A stretch of DNA of 64,000 bases from Catenulispora sp. GP43 (GTDB taxonomy: Bacteria > Actinomycetota > Actinomycetes > Streptomycetales > Catenulisporaceae): positions 1 to 64,000 of the forward strand of contig NZ_JBGCCT010000008.1 of the NCBI RefSeq assembly GCF_041260665.1. Reading direction: 5' to 3'. This document shows positions 15,468-24,043 of this stretch, in pieces. Each line of letters begins with the position of its first letter. The first letter of the stretch is position 1. The translations under genes and the position numbers were made by a program. The notes under the pieces are model-generated. The model had not been told where the DNA came from and did not search any database. It was given only the letters and a program-made list of their open reading frames with translations.

Positions 15468-15905
15468 TCAGCGGTAGAGCGGCAGGCTGCCGCTCAGCTT
15501 CTGCACCGCCTTCTTCGCGCCGACCACCGCGACGCCGACGTACACGTGCTCCTCGGCGCCCGTGTCCTGCATGGCCTGCATGTACGAGCCGTAGTCCCGG
15601 GCCGCCTGGGCCGAGGCGGTGAAGTCCACCAGGAACACGTCCGGCTCCGCGAGCGCCTTGGCGACGATGCCGCGCAGCACCTGCGGGTCGGCCTTGAGGA
15701 CCGGCAGCGGTACCTCGGTGATCGGGTGGTGCAGCTGGCCGTCGCGGTCCTTGACCTCCGGTCCCAGCGCGGATTCGCCGTACGCGTCGCCGATCGAGAG
15801 CGCCAGGACGGCCGCGGCGTTCATCGCCAGCCCCGTGGGCAGCGCCCCGTCGACGACGATCGCGCACTTCTCGAAACGGGGCAGGGCGGCTTCGGACATC
15901 GGCAT
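15468..15905 (-). CDS. DUF2000 family protein
   Basis: A 145-aa soluble protein of the DUF2000 family, which has a peptidyl-tRNA-hydrolase-like fold. Features: FEKCAIVVDGALPTGLAMNA near the N-terminus, ITEVPLPVLKADPQVLRGIV in the middle, and VYVGVAVVGAKKAVQKLSGS at the end. The start ATG 15905 has GAGGAG six bases upstream. It is divergent from an Lrp/AsnC regulator at 16012. DUF2000 genes are often adjacent to Lrp regulators, so regulation by the neighbour is plausible. No catalytic role is established. Confidence 0.85.
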   Translation of the reverse strand: MPMSEAALPRFEKCAIVVDGALPTGLAMNAAAVLALSIGDAYGESALGPEVKDRDGQLHHPITEVPLPVLKADPQVLRGIVAKALAEPDVFLVDFTASAQAARDYGSYMQAMQDTGAEEHVYVGVAVVGAKKAVQKLSGSLPLYR

Positions 15906-16011
15906 GGGGAACTCCTCGGGATCGAACCATCACCGGACTCGGGGGCCGAGCGTAGCTCGTGGTGCGGATCAATCGCTCAAGATCCGAATTAAGTTCTGCT
16001 AGGTTGCCAGG

Positions 16012-16473
16012 GTGACCGATTTAGACGCCATTGATTCGGCGCTGCTGGCGCTTTTGCAGAACGATGGACGGCGTACGAACCGCGAGCTGGCCACGATGCT
16101 GAACATCGCCCCGTCGACCTGTCTGGAGCGGATGCGCTCCCTGCGCCGGCGCGGCCTGATCGTCGGGTACCACGCGCAGGTGGACCTGGCGGCCATCGGC
16201 CGGACGCTGCAAGCGCTCATCGCGGTGCGGGTCAGGCCGCCGAACCGGGCCGTCATCGACGGGTTCCGGGCGTTCGTGGAGCAGCTGCCCGAGGTGCTGT
16301 CGGTGTTCGTGGTGTCCGGCGGCGACGACTTCCTGATCCATGTCGCCGTCAAGGACACCGATCAGCTCCAGGCTCTGGTGCTGGACAAGCTGACGCGGCG
16401 CAAGGAACTCGCGGACGTGAGGACGTCGCTCGTGTACGAGCACTTGCGCAAGACAGAGATCGCACCGCTATAA
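16012..16473 (+). CDS. Lrp/AsnC-family transcriptional regulator
   Basis: A 153-aa protein, GTG start. The N-terminal helix-turn-helix (LDAIDSALLALLQNDGRRTN, ELATMLNIAPSTCLERMRSL) and the C-terminal RAM/ligand domain (IAVRVRPPNRAVIDGFRAFV, LSVFVVSGGDDFLIHVAVKD) are complete. Such regulators form octamers and respond to amino acids. It is divergent from the DUF2000 gene, with a 106-bp shared promoter region, and that gene is its likely target. Confidence 0.92.
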   Translation: MTDLDAIDSALLALLQNDGRRTNRELATMLNIAPSTCLERMRSLRRRGLIVGYHAQVDLAAIGRTLQALIAVRVRPPNRAVIDGFRAFVEQLPEVLSVFVVSGGDDFLIHVAVKDTDQLQALVLDKLTRRKELADVRTSLVYEHLRKTEIAPL

Positions 16474-16478
16474 GGCTC

Positions 16479-16518
16479 GGCGGCCGGGCTGGGCAGCTTC
16501 TGCCCCGACCCGGCCGCC
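16479..16518. terminator. GC-rich hairpin between convergent genes
   Basis: A perfect 10-bp stem, GGCGGCCGGG (16479-16488) with CCCGGCCGCC (16509-16518), and a 20-nt loop. It lies just after the Lrp gene stop and before the convergent DUF4097 gene end. There is no T-run, as is common for actinobacterial terminators. Confidence 0.55.
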
Positions 16519-16540
16519 GTCGGCCGCCCTCACCGGCGCG

Positions 16541-17206
16541 TCACAGGCTGGTGGCCGTGATGTCGCCGGTGGACGTGGTGGCCTTGATGGTCAGCGCGGC
16601 GTCGGCACCCTCGCTGTTCGCCAGCGCGTTGGTGATCCGGCCGCGGCTGGTGCCGGCGTCCAAGGTGGCCGCGACGCCGTGGGCGGCGCGCACGGTGATG
16701 CTGCCCGCCTCGGTGCGCAGCTCGACCGCGCCGGCGACCGCCTCGGCGACGGTGATGTCGCCGGTGCCGTTGCTGATCCGCGCCGGACCGGTGAGCCGCC
16801 CGACGGTGACCTCGCCGGTGTGCACCGTGAGCCGGAGGCCGGCGACCTCGGCGAGGTCCACCGTGCGGTACCCGCCGTCGAAGACGACCTCACCGAGCCG
16901 GCCGGTGCCGTAGAGCTCGGCCGCGGCGGCCTTGCCCTGGAGCCGGGAGCCGGCGGGGACCTGGATCGTCACGTCCACCGAGCCCGAGCCGAGCAGACGG
17001 CCGGCCTCGGCGGTGACGACGCGCAGCACGCCGTCGGCGAACTCGACCGAGGTCTGCTCGGCGGCCTTCACGTCCCGCTTCTTCGAGGCCTCGGCCGGCA
17101 GCACCTCGACCGTGGACTCGGCGCGCTCGCCGGCGACCAGCCGGACCCGGCCCGCCGGGATGTCCAGGACCACGAGGACCGGGCTGGCGGTGGCGAAGGT
17201 GTTCAT
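16541..17206 (-). CDS. DUF4097 beta-helix repeat protein
   Basis: A 221-aa protein from ATG 17206, which is preceded by GGGAGA. An upstream extension to 17281 is not supported. It consists of short repeating beta strands with Thr/Gly-rich turns (VAGLRLTVHTGEVTVGRLTG, GDITVAEAVAGAVELRTEAG, TSTGDITATS), the DUF4097 putative adhesin pattern. No signal peptide is visible, so it is probably cytoplasmic or exported by an unseen route. The function is unknown. Confidence 0.85.
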   Translation of the reverse strand: MNTFATASPVLVVLDIPAGRVRLVAGERAESTVEVLPAEASKKRDVKAAEQTSVEFADGVLRVVTAEAGRLLGSGSVDVTIQVPAGSRLQGKAAAAELYGTGRLGEVVFDGGYRTVDLAEVAGLRLTVHTGEVTVGRLTGPARISNGTGDITVAEAVAGAVELRTEAGSITVRAAHGVAATLDAGTSRGRITNALANSEGADAALTIKATTSTGDITATSL

Positions 17207-17331
17207 GGTGTTCTCCCTGTCTGCGCCGCGGGCCCCGTCGGCCCGCTGTCGTGTCTTCACTTTCGGCGGGCGCGCTGACACGGGCCTGACCCGGTCCTGA
17301 CAGCACCGCTGACACGGTTGACACGGCTGAC

Positions 17332-18141
17332 ATGGCTAGGCTGGTGGCCGTGGACGGAGAACTGAGCGGCGGAATCACGAACGCGGGCGCGGTCTTCCGA
17401 CGCGGCGAGTTCGTGGATCGGCCGGCGCAGGCGCACGCGGCGGCCATTCATCGTTTCCTGGAGGCCTTGCCGGAACACGGTTTCACCGGCGCCCCCACGC
17501 CTGTCGGCCTGGCCGACGGACGCGAGCAGCTCACCTACGTGCCCGGCGATGTCGCCCTTCAGCCGTATCCCGCCTGGTCCATGACCGAGGCGGCACTGAC
17601 ATCGGTCGGCGCGCTCCTGCGGCGATTCCATGACGCGTCGTCGGCGATTCCGCTGGAGCCGGGCGTCCCGTGGACTACGGACCTGGCCGATCCGCGCGGT
17701 GGCACGATGCTGTGCCACAGCGATGCCTGCGTGGAGAACGTCGTCTTCCGCGACGGCGAGGCCTACGCCCTGATCGATTTCGACATGGCCGCACCGGGCC
17801 GTCCGCTCTGGGACGTCGCGATGGCCGCACGCTACTGGGTCCCGATGCTCGATCCCGAGACTGCCGCGCAGTTCCCGTCCTACGTCGGGCTCGATCCCGT
17901 GCGCCGCCTGCGGATCCTCGCCGACGGCTACGGGCTGTCGGCCGACGATCGATCTGTGTTGCTGAGTGTCATTGACGAGGTGACGGTGGTCGAACGCGCG
18001 GAAATCGCAGCCCGGCTCGAAGCCGGTGACACGTCATTCGCCAAGGCCTTCGACAAACACGGCGGATGGGCTACCTGGGACCGGTTGCAGGCCTGGCTCG
18101 TGGATCAGCGCGCGACCTTCCTTGCCGCGCTGCTCCGGTAG
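17332..18141 (+). CDS. APH/choline-kinase-fold phosphotransferase
   Basis: A 269-aa protein with the aminoglycoside phosphotransferase fold. It has the catalytic loop MLCHSDACVENVVF (H-x-D-x4-N) and the metal-binding LIDFDMAAPG (D-x-D). The N-lobe is short. It probably phosphorylates a small molecule; an antibiotic target cannot be assumed, because many actinobacterial members act on metabolites. The ATG at 17332 is the working start; a GTG at ~17347 is an alternative. It ends convergently with the EthD-like gene, with a strong hairpin between them. Confidence 0.82.
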   Translation: MARLVAVDGELSGGITNAGAVFRRGEFVDRPAQAHAAAIHRFLEALPEHGFTGAPTPVGLADGREQLTYVPGDVALQPYPAWSMTEAALTSVGALLRRFHDASSAIPLEPGVPWTTDLADPRGGTMLCHSDACVENVVFRDGEAYALIDFDMAAPGRPLWDVAMAARYWVPMLDPETAAQFPSYVGLDPVRRLRILADGYGLSADDRSVLLSVIDEVTVVERAEIAARLEAGDTSFAKAFDKHGGWATWDRLQAWLVDQRATFLAALLR

Positions 18142-18191
18142 ACGGCCCACTACAGCATGGCCATAAACAGCACGGCCCACAACAGTCCGAG

Positions 18192-18228
18192 GCCGCCGGG
18201 GCCGGTTCGGGAAACCGGCCCCGGCGGC
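18192..18228. terminator. Strong bidirectional hairpin terminator
   Basis: A perfect 16-bp stem (18192-18207 with 18213-18228; the arm begins GCCGCCGGGGCC and ends GGTT) around a 5-nt loop. It is located between the convergent phosphotransferase and EthD-like genes. Confidence 0.75.
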
Positions 18229-18250
18229 GATCAGCGGATCATCCGTGCCC

Positions 18251-18571
18251 TTACTCGCTCTCCAGCACCTCGGCGAACGCGATGATCACACCGCCGGTGG
18301 CGTGCTGCTTGGTGGCGCCGACCAGCGGGCCGGCCTCGGCGGCGGCGGCGCTGGCCGCCGCGTAGTCGGCGAAGTACAGGTCCAGGATGCGGTGGGCCGG
18401 GGTGGGGCTGCCGTCCTCCTTCGGCCAGACCTTGGAGGCCTCCAGGCGGACCAGGCCGGGGAGCTTGCGGGCCAGGGCGAGCTGGTCGGCGTAGGCGGCC
18501 TCGAAGGCCTCGGGGTCGGTCGGGTTGGAGTACACGAAGGTGATCTTGGTGGGGTTGCTGTACCCGGACAT
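18251..18571 (-). CDS. EthD-domain (dimeric alpha-beta barrel) protein
   Basis: A 106-aa protein from ATG 18571. Features of EthD-type ferredoxin-like barrels: KITFVYSNPTDPEAFEAAYA at the N-terminus (a short strand then helix), RLEASKVWPKEDGSPTPAHR, and ILDLYFADYAAASAAAAEAG. Such proteins take part in small-molecule turnover such as ether degradation and polyketide processing, usually as dimers. It is divergent from the AraC regulator at 18670, its likely activator. The 98-bp shared spacer shows no clear palindrome. Confidence 0.8.
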   Translation of the reverse strand: MSGYSNPTKITFVYSNPTDPEAFEAAYADQLALARKLPGLVRLEASKVWPKEDGSPTPAHRILDLYFADYAAASAAAAEAGPLVGATKQHATGGVIIAFAEVLESE

Positions 18572-18669
18572 GGTGGTCTCCCGTTGAGTTGCTCGAATGA
18601 GGTTCGTGGTTCCGTAAGGTGGCCCCACTCACTGTTCGACGAGCGTATTCAGAGGAATGGGCAGGGACT

Positions 18670-19662
18670 ATGACCGCTCCGCCGGAAAACCTTGCAGATC
18701 GTCCAGCGGCCGTCGCGGGTGTCGGCGAGACCCACGACCTGCTGTCGGAACTCCTGCGAAGCGTCCGGCTCAGCGGTGAGCGGATCGTCGCCTACGCCCC
18801 GCCGCCGGAGTTCTCCATCGGGTTCGCCGACCGGGGCAGCCTGCACATCGTCGAGGAGGGCGAAGTCACCCTTCAGATCGAGGGTCATCCGCACGTCGAG
18901 CATCTGCGGGGCGGCGACTTCGTGCTGTTGCCGCGCGGCGATTCGCACTCCATCAGCGGTACCGGCAGCGGTACCGGCAGCGGTACCGGCAGCGGTACCG
19001 GCAGCGGTACCGGCAGCGGTACCGGCAGCGGTACCGGCAGCGGTACCGGTCCGGGCGCGCGATGGCTGTGCGGCACGTTCACCATCGGTGACCCGCAGGC
19101 CAGCCACCTGCTCGGGAGCCTGCCGGCGGTGATCATCCTGCGCGGCTCCGGCGGTCCGGATCTGGAGGCGCTGGAAGGGCTCGAAGTCGCCCGCCGGATG
19201 ATCGTGCTGGAGATGCAGTCGCCGTCGCAGGGTTCCGCGGTGATGGTCTCCCGCATCCTGGATCTGATCTTCATCCAGATCATGCGCACCTGGGCCGCTG
19301 GTGCGGACGCCGAGCCGAACTGGCTGGCCGGCGCCTTCGACCCGCAGATCGGCCTGGCCCTGAGCGCCATCCACCGCGATCCCGGCCACGACTGGACGGT
19401 CGACGAGCTGGCCCGGGCCTGCGCCCTGTCGCGCTCGTCGTTCGCCGCGCGCTTCGTGGGACGGGTCGGCAAGCCGCCGGCCACCTACCTCGCGCACGTG
19501 CGCCTGGACGCGGCCACCAGCCTGCTGCGCGACACGTTCCTGCCGGTCGCGCAGGTCGCCGAGAACGTCGGCTACGCCTCGGAGGCGGCGTTCAGCCGGG
19601 CGTTCCGGAACCGGTACGGCACGCCGCCGGCCCGTTGGCGGCGCGACGTCCGGGTCCGCTGA
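18670..19662 (+). CDS. AraC-family regulator with cupin sensor and (SGTG)n loop insertion
   Basis: A 330-aa protein from ATG 18670. The N-terminal cupin sensor (~1-185, with GDFVLLPRGDSHSISG) is followed by a C-terminal double helix-turn-helix (~225-328: DWTVDELARACALSRSSFAA, QVAENVGYASEAAFSRAFRN). The sensor is interrupted at residues ~96-127 by eight Ser-Gly-Thr-Gly repeats encoded by a 12-bp tandem repeat. These lie right after the metal/ligand-binding His region, so repeat-number change could alter ligand sensing. It probably controls the divergent EthD-like gene. Confidence 0.9.
   Translation: MTAPPENLADRPAAVAGVGETHDLLSELLRSVRLSGERIVAYAPPPEFSIGFADRGSLHIVEEGEVTLQIEGHPHVEHLRGGDFVLLPRGDSHSISGTGSGTGSGTGSGTGSGTGSGTGSGTGSGTGPGARWLCGTFTIGDPQASHLLGSLPAVIILRGSGGPDLEALEGLEVARRMIVLEMQSPSQGSAVMVSRILDLIFIQIMRTWAAGADAEPNWLAGAFDPQIGLALSAIHRDPGHDWTVDELARACALSRSSFAARFVGRVGKPPATYLAHVRLDAATSLLRDTFLPVAQVAENVGYASEAAFSRAFRNRYGTPPARWRRDVRVR
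18955..19050 (+). repeat. 12-bp coding minisatellite, eight units
   Basis: The unit is AGCGGTACCGGC, seven identical copies from 18955 plus a final copy at 19039-19050 ending in GGT. It stays in frame (Ser-Gly-Thr-Gly) within the cupin part of the AraC regulator. The copies are nearly identical at DNA level, so expansion is recent. Confidence 0.95.
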
Positions 19663-19701
19663 CGGGGCCCGTCCTGTCAGGCCTCTGAGCTATCGGACTT
19701 A

Positions 19702-20193
19702 TCAGGCCTCTGAATCAGCCAGCCGCTTGCGGTCGGCGGTGATGACCGCCTCGGCGGCGGCGCGGTCGGCCCACGTGCCGGGCTGCGCCTGCCGCCCGGG
19801 CTCGGTGTCCTTGTAGATGTCGAAGAAGTGCCCGATCTCGTCCAGCCGCTCCTGGGGCACGTCGGACAGGTTCTGGATGTCTTCGTAGCGGGGGTCGCCG
19901 GCCGGGACGCACAGGATCTTGTTGTCCTCGCCGCCCTCGTCGTGGGAGCGGTAGAGGGCCACCGGCCGGACCGACACCTCCACGCCGGGAAACGCTGGAT
20001 CGTCCAGGAGTACCACGGCGTCCCGCGGGTCCCCGTCCAGGGCCAGCGTGCCGGGGATGTAGCCGTAGTCGGCCGGGTAGCTGGTCGAGGTGAACAGCTG
20101 CCGATCCAGCCGGATGCGGCCCAGACGGTGGTCCATCACGTATTTGTTCCGGGAACCGGCCGGTATCTCGATCACCACGTCGAATCGCATCAT
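19702..20193 (-). CDS. ppa: Inorganic pyrophosphatase (family I)
   Basis: A 163-aa soluble enzyme that hydrolyses pyrophosphate to phosphate. Family I motifs are complete: FDVVIEIPAGSRNKY, YPADYGYIPGT, LDGDPRDAVVLLDDP (the D-G-D-P-x-D metal site), GEDNKILCVP and HFFDIYKDTEPGR. The usual Leu after DGDP is Arg here, which is tolerated in the family. The start is taken at ATG 20193 (ATG 20190 or GTG 20202 are possible; no strong ribosome binding site). It lies 33 bp downstream of the expansin gene on the same strand, probably by chance of position. Confidence 0.95.
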   Translation of the reverse strand: MMRFDVVIEIPAGSRNKYVMDHRLGRIRLDRQLFTSTSYPADYGYIPGTLALDGDPRDAVVLLDDPAFPGVEVSVRPVALYRSHDEGGEDNKILCVPAGDPRYEDIQNLSDVPQERLDEIGHFFDIYKDTEPGRQAQPGTWADRAAAEAVITADRKRLADSEA

Positions 20194-20226
20194 GGTCTTC
20201 ACGTCGAACGCGGTACCCGGGTTGGG

Positions 20227-21684
20227 TCAGGAGGAAACGCAGGAAATGCCGCTGAGTGGCTGGTTCGCTCCGTTGATCACCATTCCCCACGACGTCGCTG
20301 CTCCCGGCGCCAGGGATCCGTTGTACGAAACGGAGTCCGCGGTCACCGCCTGGCCGGATTGGCTGGCCGTCACGTTCCAGGAGCTGGCGATCGTCTGCGC
20401 ACCGGCGAAGGAGAAGCGCACAGCCCAGGCGGAGGTGGCGACGGCACCGGTGTTGGTGACGGTGAACGCGAGCTGGTAGCCGCCTGACCAGGAGCTGGTC
20501 ACCGAGGAGGTGACCGAGCAGCCGGCGCCTGCGGCCGAGCTGGAGGGCGAACTGGGTGAGCTGGGTGAGCTGGGTGAACTCGGCGGCGAGGAGTCGCTCG
20601 AACTCGGCGTCGAGCTCGGGCTGGAGCTCGGCGAACTGGAACCCGACCCCGGCGCTGTCGTGTACGTAACCGGCGTATAGGCGGCGCCGCAGTTGCTCCC
20701 GCACGAGGACGGCAGCGAGAAGCTGTACACCTGCCCGCCGTTGACGAGGTTGTCCGACGCGTCGGTCACACGGATCTGGTAGCTGGACCCGGCCGCGACC
20801 GTCGGCCCGATGATGTAGGCCTGCCCCATGTCGCTGTCCATGGCCGCCGAGACCCAGGTCCCGTTCGCCGACAGGTACTGCACGCCGTGGATCCCGTTGG
20901 CCAGGTGCGACACCGAGATCGCTGGCCAGTACACCTGCGCGCCCTGCAGGAAGCCGATGTTGATGTCGCCGCTGTAGCCCGGCGCGTTGATGAACTGCCA
21001 GCTCACCTGCCGGTTGTTCCAGTGGTCCAGCAGGTCGCCGACCGCTGCGCCGTTCAGCTGGAAGCGGTCGATCGAGTCGGTGTGCAGGTCGAGGTGGTAC
21101 GGATCGTCGCGGCACCAGGCGTTGGAGTCGCCGCAGCTGTCGGCGACCAGCATGTTCAGCGTCGCGCCGTTGTACTTGTCGGCGACCCACGAGCCGTTCC
21201 GGCAGAACGGCTCGTTCTGCGCGCCGTCGTTGGTGCCGGTGCAGAAGTCGCCGATGGTGACCTTCACCCAGCGGCCGCAGTTCAGGCCGTTGTCGAACAT
21301 GCCCAGGATGCCCGCCTGCGCCGGCGGCACCGGCCGGGGGAACTGGCCGTAGTTCCCCGGGGTGTTGAAGACGTTCAGGGCGATGAAGTCCTGCGAGTCC
21401 AGGTTCGCCTGCGGCATGCCGCATCCTCCGTAGGGCGCCCCGAGCCCGTCGAAGTGGGTCGCGTTGCCGCTCACCGGCGAGGGCGTGCCGCCGACGCCGA
21501 GCGCCTGGGCCGGGGTGCCGAGCAGCGCGGCGGCCAGGGCGACGATGAGGGCGGCGGCCGCGGCCAGGGCGGTGCGCAGGATCGCGCGGTGGCGGCGTCG
21601 GTGAGGGCGTGGGCGGTGAAGGCGAGAGCGCTCAGGGCGAGGGCGGCTGGGCTGCGGCGGTGATGCCGGTCTGATGTGGCGCAC
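20227..21684 (-). CDS. Secreted expansin-like protein with CBM2
   Basis: A 485-aa protein from GTG 21684, chosen for its GAGGGAG site; the open frame extends to 21888. An Arg-rich N-terminus leads to a signal helix (LRTALAAAAALIVALAAALL, about 37-56). The expansin double-psi barrel (GNATHFDGLGAPYGGCGMPQ, NCGRWVKVTIGDFCTG, DLHTDSIDRFQLNGAAVGDL) is followed by an expansin D2/CBM63-like domain, a Ser/Pro linker and a C-terminal CBM2 (SWSGGYQLAFTVTNTGAVAT, SSWNVTASQSG). Expansins loosen cellulose without hydrolysis. It is divergent from the LPMO gene with a 347-bp shared region. Confidence 0.9.
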   Translation of the reverse strand: MRHIRPASPPQPSRPRPERSRLHRPRPHRRRHRAILRTALAAAAALIVALAAALLGTPAQALGVGGTPSPVSGNATHFDGLGAPYGGCGMPQANLDSQDFIALNVFNTPGNYGQFPRPVPPAQAGILGMFDNGLNCGRWVKVTIGDFCTGTNDGAQNEPFCRNGSWVADKYNGATLNMLVADSCGDSNAWCRDDPYHLDLHTDSIDRFQLNGAAVGDLLDHWNNRQVSWQFINAPGYSGDINIGFLQGAQVYWPAISVSHLANGIHGVQYLSANGTWVSAAMDSDMGQAYIIGPTVAAGSSYQIRVTDASDNLVNGGQVYSFSLPSSCGSNCGAAYTPVTYTTAPGSGSSSPSSSPSSTPSSSDSSPPSSPSSPSSPSSPSSSAAGAGCSVTSSVTSSWSGGYQLAFTVTNTGAVATSAWAVRFSFAGAQTIASSWNVTASQSGQAVTADSVSYNGSLAPGAATSWGMVINGANQPLSGISCVSS

Positions 21685-22031
21685 GGTGGCGGCTCCCTCG
21701 GTCGGGTCCGTGGACGCGGGCGGGCCGGGTTCTCGGGCGGGCCCGGCAGTGGCATGGTCGGCCGCGGGTCCGAACAGCGTCAAAGCTCTGCGAAGTCCTC
21801 GCAGGTCACCGCGGCCGTATCGCGAAACTTTCGCGGCGCCCGGTCCGGGCCGCCGCGAACCGCCGCGCGCCAGTACGGCCTCTGACATGCCCGTTCGACG
21901 AGGTTCGACGAACTGCCCGCCGAGCAGCGGTTTTCCCGTCCCGTAACGGTCCGCGGCGACAGAGCTACGCTCCGCCCGACACAGTCCGCCACATCTGTAT
22001 CTGTGGAGAGGCGAATGGAAAGGCGAGCGAT
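21685..22031. promoter_or_regulatory. Divergent control region of the cellulose-attack locus
   Basis: This is 347 bp between the expansin start and the LPMO start. The left part is G/C-rich and still open in reading frames but has no credible gene. Near the LPMO there is an interrupted palindrome CCACA-N8-TGTGG (21989-21993 and 22002-22006), a possible operator 26 bp before the GTG. I found no perfect CebR-type TGGGAGCGCTCCCA site. Promoter boxes are not clear. Confidence 0.35.
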
Positions 22032-23078
22032 GTGAGCAGAAAGATCCCCAGGAAGCTGGCCGGCGTGCTGCTCGCGCTGGCCGGCCTGATCGGGACCACC
22101 GTCACCCTCGCGCCGACGGCCTCGGCGCACGGGGCGATGATGATCCCCGGCAGCCGGACGTTCTTTTGCTACGAGGACGGCCTGACCTCCACCGGCCAGA
22201 TCGTCCCGCAGAACCCGGCCTGCCAGGCGGCGGTGGCCACCAGTGGCACCACCCCGCTCTACAACTGGTTCGCGGTCGGCAACCGCAGCGGTGCCACCAG
22301 CGGCGGCACGGTCGGCTTCATCCCCGACGGGAAGCTGTGCAGCGGTAACAGCGACTACTACGACTTCTCAGGGTTCGATCAAGTCAGCGCCGACTGGCCG
22401 GTCACACACCTGACCGCCGGCGCGGACATCACGATCGACTACAACCGGTGGGCCGCGCACCCGGGCACCTTCAGCCTGTACATCACCAAGGACGGCTGGG
22501 ACCAGACCAAGCCCTTGACCTGGGCCGACCTGGAGCCGGCGCCGTTCTCCACGATCACGAACCCGCCGAACACCGGCACCGTGGCGACGCTTCAGAGCTA
22601 CTACTCCTGGAACGCCACGCTGCCGGCGAACAAGACCGGCCGCCACATCATCTACTCGGTCTGGGCCCGCTCCGACAGCCCCGAGACCTTCTACGGCTGT
22701 TCGGACGTCGTGTTCGACGGCGGCACCGGCCAGGTGACCGGCATCGGCGCGACCGCACCGCCGCCGCCCTCGGTGCCGTGTCAGGCCACGTACTCGGTGA
22801 CCAACTCCTGGAGCGGCGGGTTCCAGGGACAGATCACCGTGACCAACCCCGGCACCACCCCGATGAACAAGTGGACGGTCGGCTGGGTGCTGGCCGACGG
22901 CGAGACCGTGGTCAGCGCCTGGAACGGGACGGTGTCGCAGTCCGGGTCGCTGGCGTCGATGAAGTCGGCGGACTGGAACTCGCAACTGGCCGCCGGAGCG
23001 AGCACGAACTTCGGTTTCGTCGCGAACCAGACGGCTGCTCCGACCCAGCCGGAGAGCCTGTCCTGCACCAGTCCGTAG
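22032..23078 (+). CDS. AA10 lytic polysaccharide monooxygenase with CBM2
   Basis: A 348-aa secreted copper enzyme. The signal peptide ends in APTASA, leaving His33 as the mature N-terminal copper ligand (HGAMMIPGSRT). The second histidine-brace ligand is His143 (NRWAAHPGTF). The AA10 catalytic domain runs to about residue 240, then a short Pro linker and a C-terminal CBM2 (SVTNSWSGGFQGQITVTNPG, VSAWNGTVSQSG). It oxidatively cleaves crystalline cellulose or chitin; the CBM2 and the neighbouring genes favour cellulose. GTG start. First gene of a run with the copper lipoprotein and Cip1-like genes. Confidence 0.95.
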   Translation: MSRKIPRKLAGVLLALAGLIGTTVTLAPTASAHGAMMIPGSRTFFCYEDGLTSTGQIVPQNPACQAAVATSGTTPLYNWFAVGNRSGATSGGTVGFIPDGKLCSGNSDYYDFSGFDQVSADWPVTHLTAGADITIDYNRWAAHPGTFSLYITKDGWDQTKPLTWADLEPAPFSTITNPPNTGTVATLQSYYSWNATLPANKTGRHIIYSVWARSDSPETFYGCSDVVFDGGTGQVTGIGATAPPPPSVPCQATYSVTNSWSGGFQGQITVTNPGTTPMNKWTVGWVLADGETVVSAWNGTVSQSGSLASMKSADWNSQLAAGASTNFGFVANQTAAPTQPESLSCTSP

Positions 23079-23131
23079 GGCCGGACTGTAGGACCAGACC
23101 GTCCCTGCCGTCTGCGATGAAGGGTCCTGTC

Positions 23132-24043
23132 ATGTCCATGCCGGTCACTCGTCTGCTCCGTCGTGCGGCCATTGCCGCTACGGCTGCCGTGCTCGCCTGT
23201 GGGCTGGCGGCCTGCAGCCACTCGTCGGGGGCCAAGAGCATGTCCGGCATGGACATGAACGGCATGGACATGCCGGCCATGGGAGCGCCCAGCGGCCCGA
23301 AGATCGCCCCGGCGGTGGCCGCCGACAATGGGCTCCACGGCGGCGTCGGCGACTATTCCTACGTCGTCGGCGCCTCGCCGCCGGCAGCGGGTTCGCCGGC
23401 GCCGTACACGTTCCACATCACTGGCCCCGGCGGTCAGACCGTCACCCGGTTCCAGCCGTACGAAGGTCAACTGCTGGTGTTCTACCTCGTCCGGACCGAC
23501 CTCGGCGACTTCCACCAGCTGACCGCCTCGATGCGCGCCGACGGGACCTGGACGGTCGAACTGCCGGCGCTGACGGCCGGCTCGTACCGCACCTACATCA
23601 CGTTCGCGGCGCCCGATTCCAGCGTCGGAACCCCTTTGTCCTACTCGCTGTCGCAGCCGCTGACGGTGCCCGGTACAGCGACCGTTGCCGATCTGCCCGC
23701 AGCAACCGACTCGGCTACCGCTGACGGTTATGCGCTGAAGCTGACCGGCGCGCCACACCGGGGATCCGAGACGGACCTCGGAGTCGCCGTCACCAAGGAC
23801 GGCAAGCCGGTCCAGCAGTTCGACCGGCTGCTCGACGGCTACGCGCACCTGACCGCGTTCCACGCCGGGGACGCGGCCTTCGCCCGGGCGCTGTCCACGG
23901 GACGCTCCGCCGGCGGCGCCAGCGGGGCCGGAGCCCTGACGGCGCAGATCCTCTTCCCCGAGGCCGGCACGTGGCGGTTGTTCGTCCAGTTCCAGACCTC
24001 GGGAATCGAACACACGGCCGCGTTCACGGTGGAGGTGCCCTGA
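23132..24043 (+). CDS. Met-rich lipoprotein, putative copper-binding/LPMO-associated
   Basis: A 303-aa protein from ATG 23132, with AAGGG eight bases upstream (ATG 23117 is an alternative). The lipoprotein signal has lipobox ACGLAAC (Cys about 29). Right after it is a Met/Asp motif (SMSGMDMNGMDMPAMGAPS), a typical soft-metal site for Cu(I). Two beta-sandwich segments follow (~65-165: PYTFHITGPGGQTVTRFQPY, LLVFYLVRTDLGDFHQLTAS; ~185-300), similar to secreted domains linked to copper handling. It lies between the LPMO gene and the Cip1-like gene, overlapping the latter by one base (TGATG). Copper delivery to the LPMO is inference. Confidence 0.7.
   Translation: MSMPVTRLLRRAAIAATAAVLACGLAACSHSSGAKSMSGMDMNGMDMPAMGAPSGPKIAPAVAADNGLHGGVGDYSYVVGASPPAAGSPAPYTFHITGPGGQTVTRFQPYEGQLLVFYLVRTDLGDFHQLTASMRADGTWTVELPALTAGSYRTYITFAAPDSSVGTPLSYSLSQPLTVPGTATVADLPAATDSATADGYALKLTGAPHRGSETDLGVAVTKDGKPVQQFDRLLDGYAHLTAFHAGDAAFARALSTGRSAGGASGAGALTAQILFPEAGTWRLFVQFQTSGIEHTAAFTVEVP

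Noticed and set aside
17332-18141. An antibiotic resistance gene
   Set aside because: The kinase motifs show an APH fold only. The family includes many metabolic kinases and no resistance context is present.
18955-19050. Second CRISPR-like or regulatory repeat array
   Set aside because: The 12-bp units are in-frame codons of the AraC regulator with no spacers.
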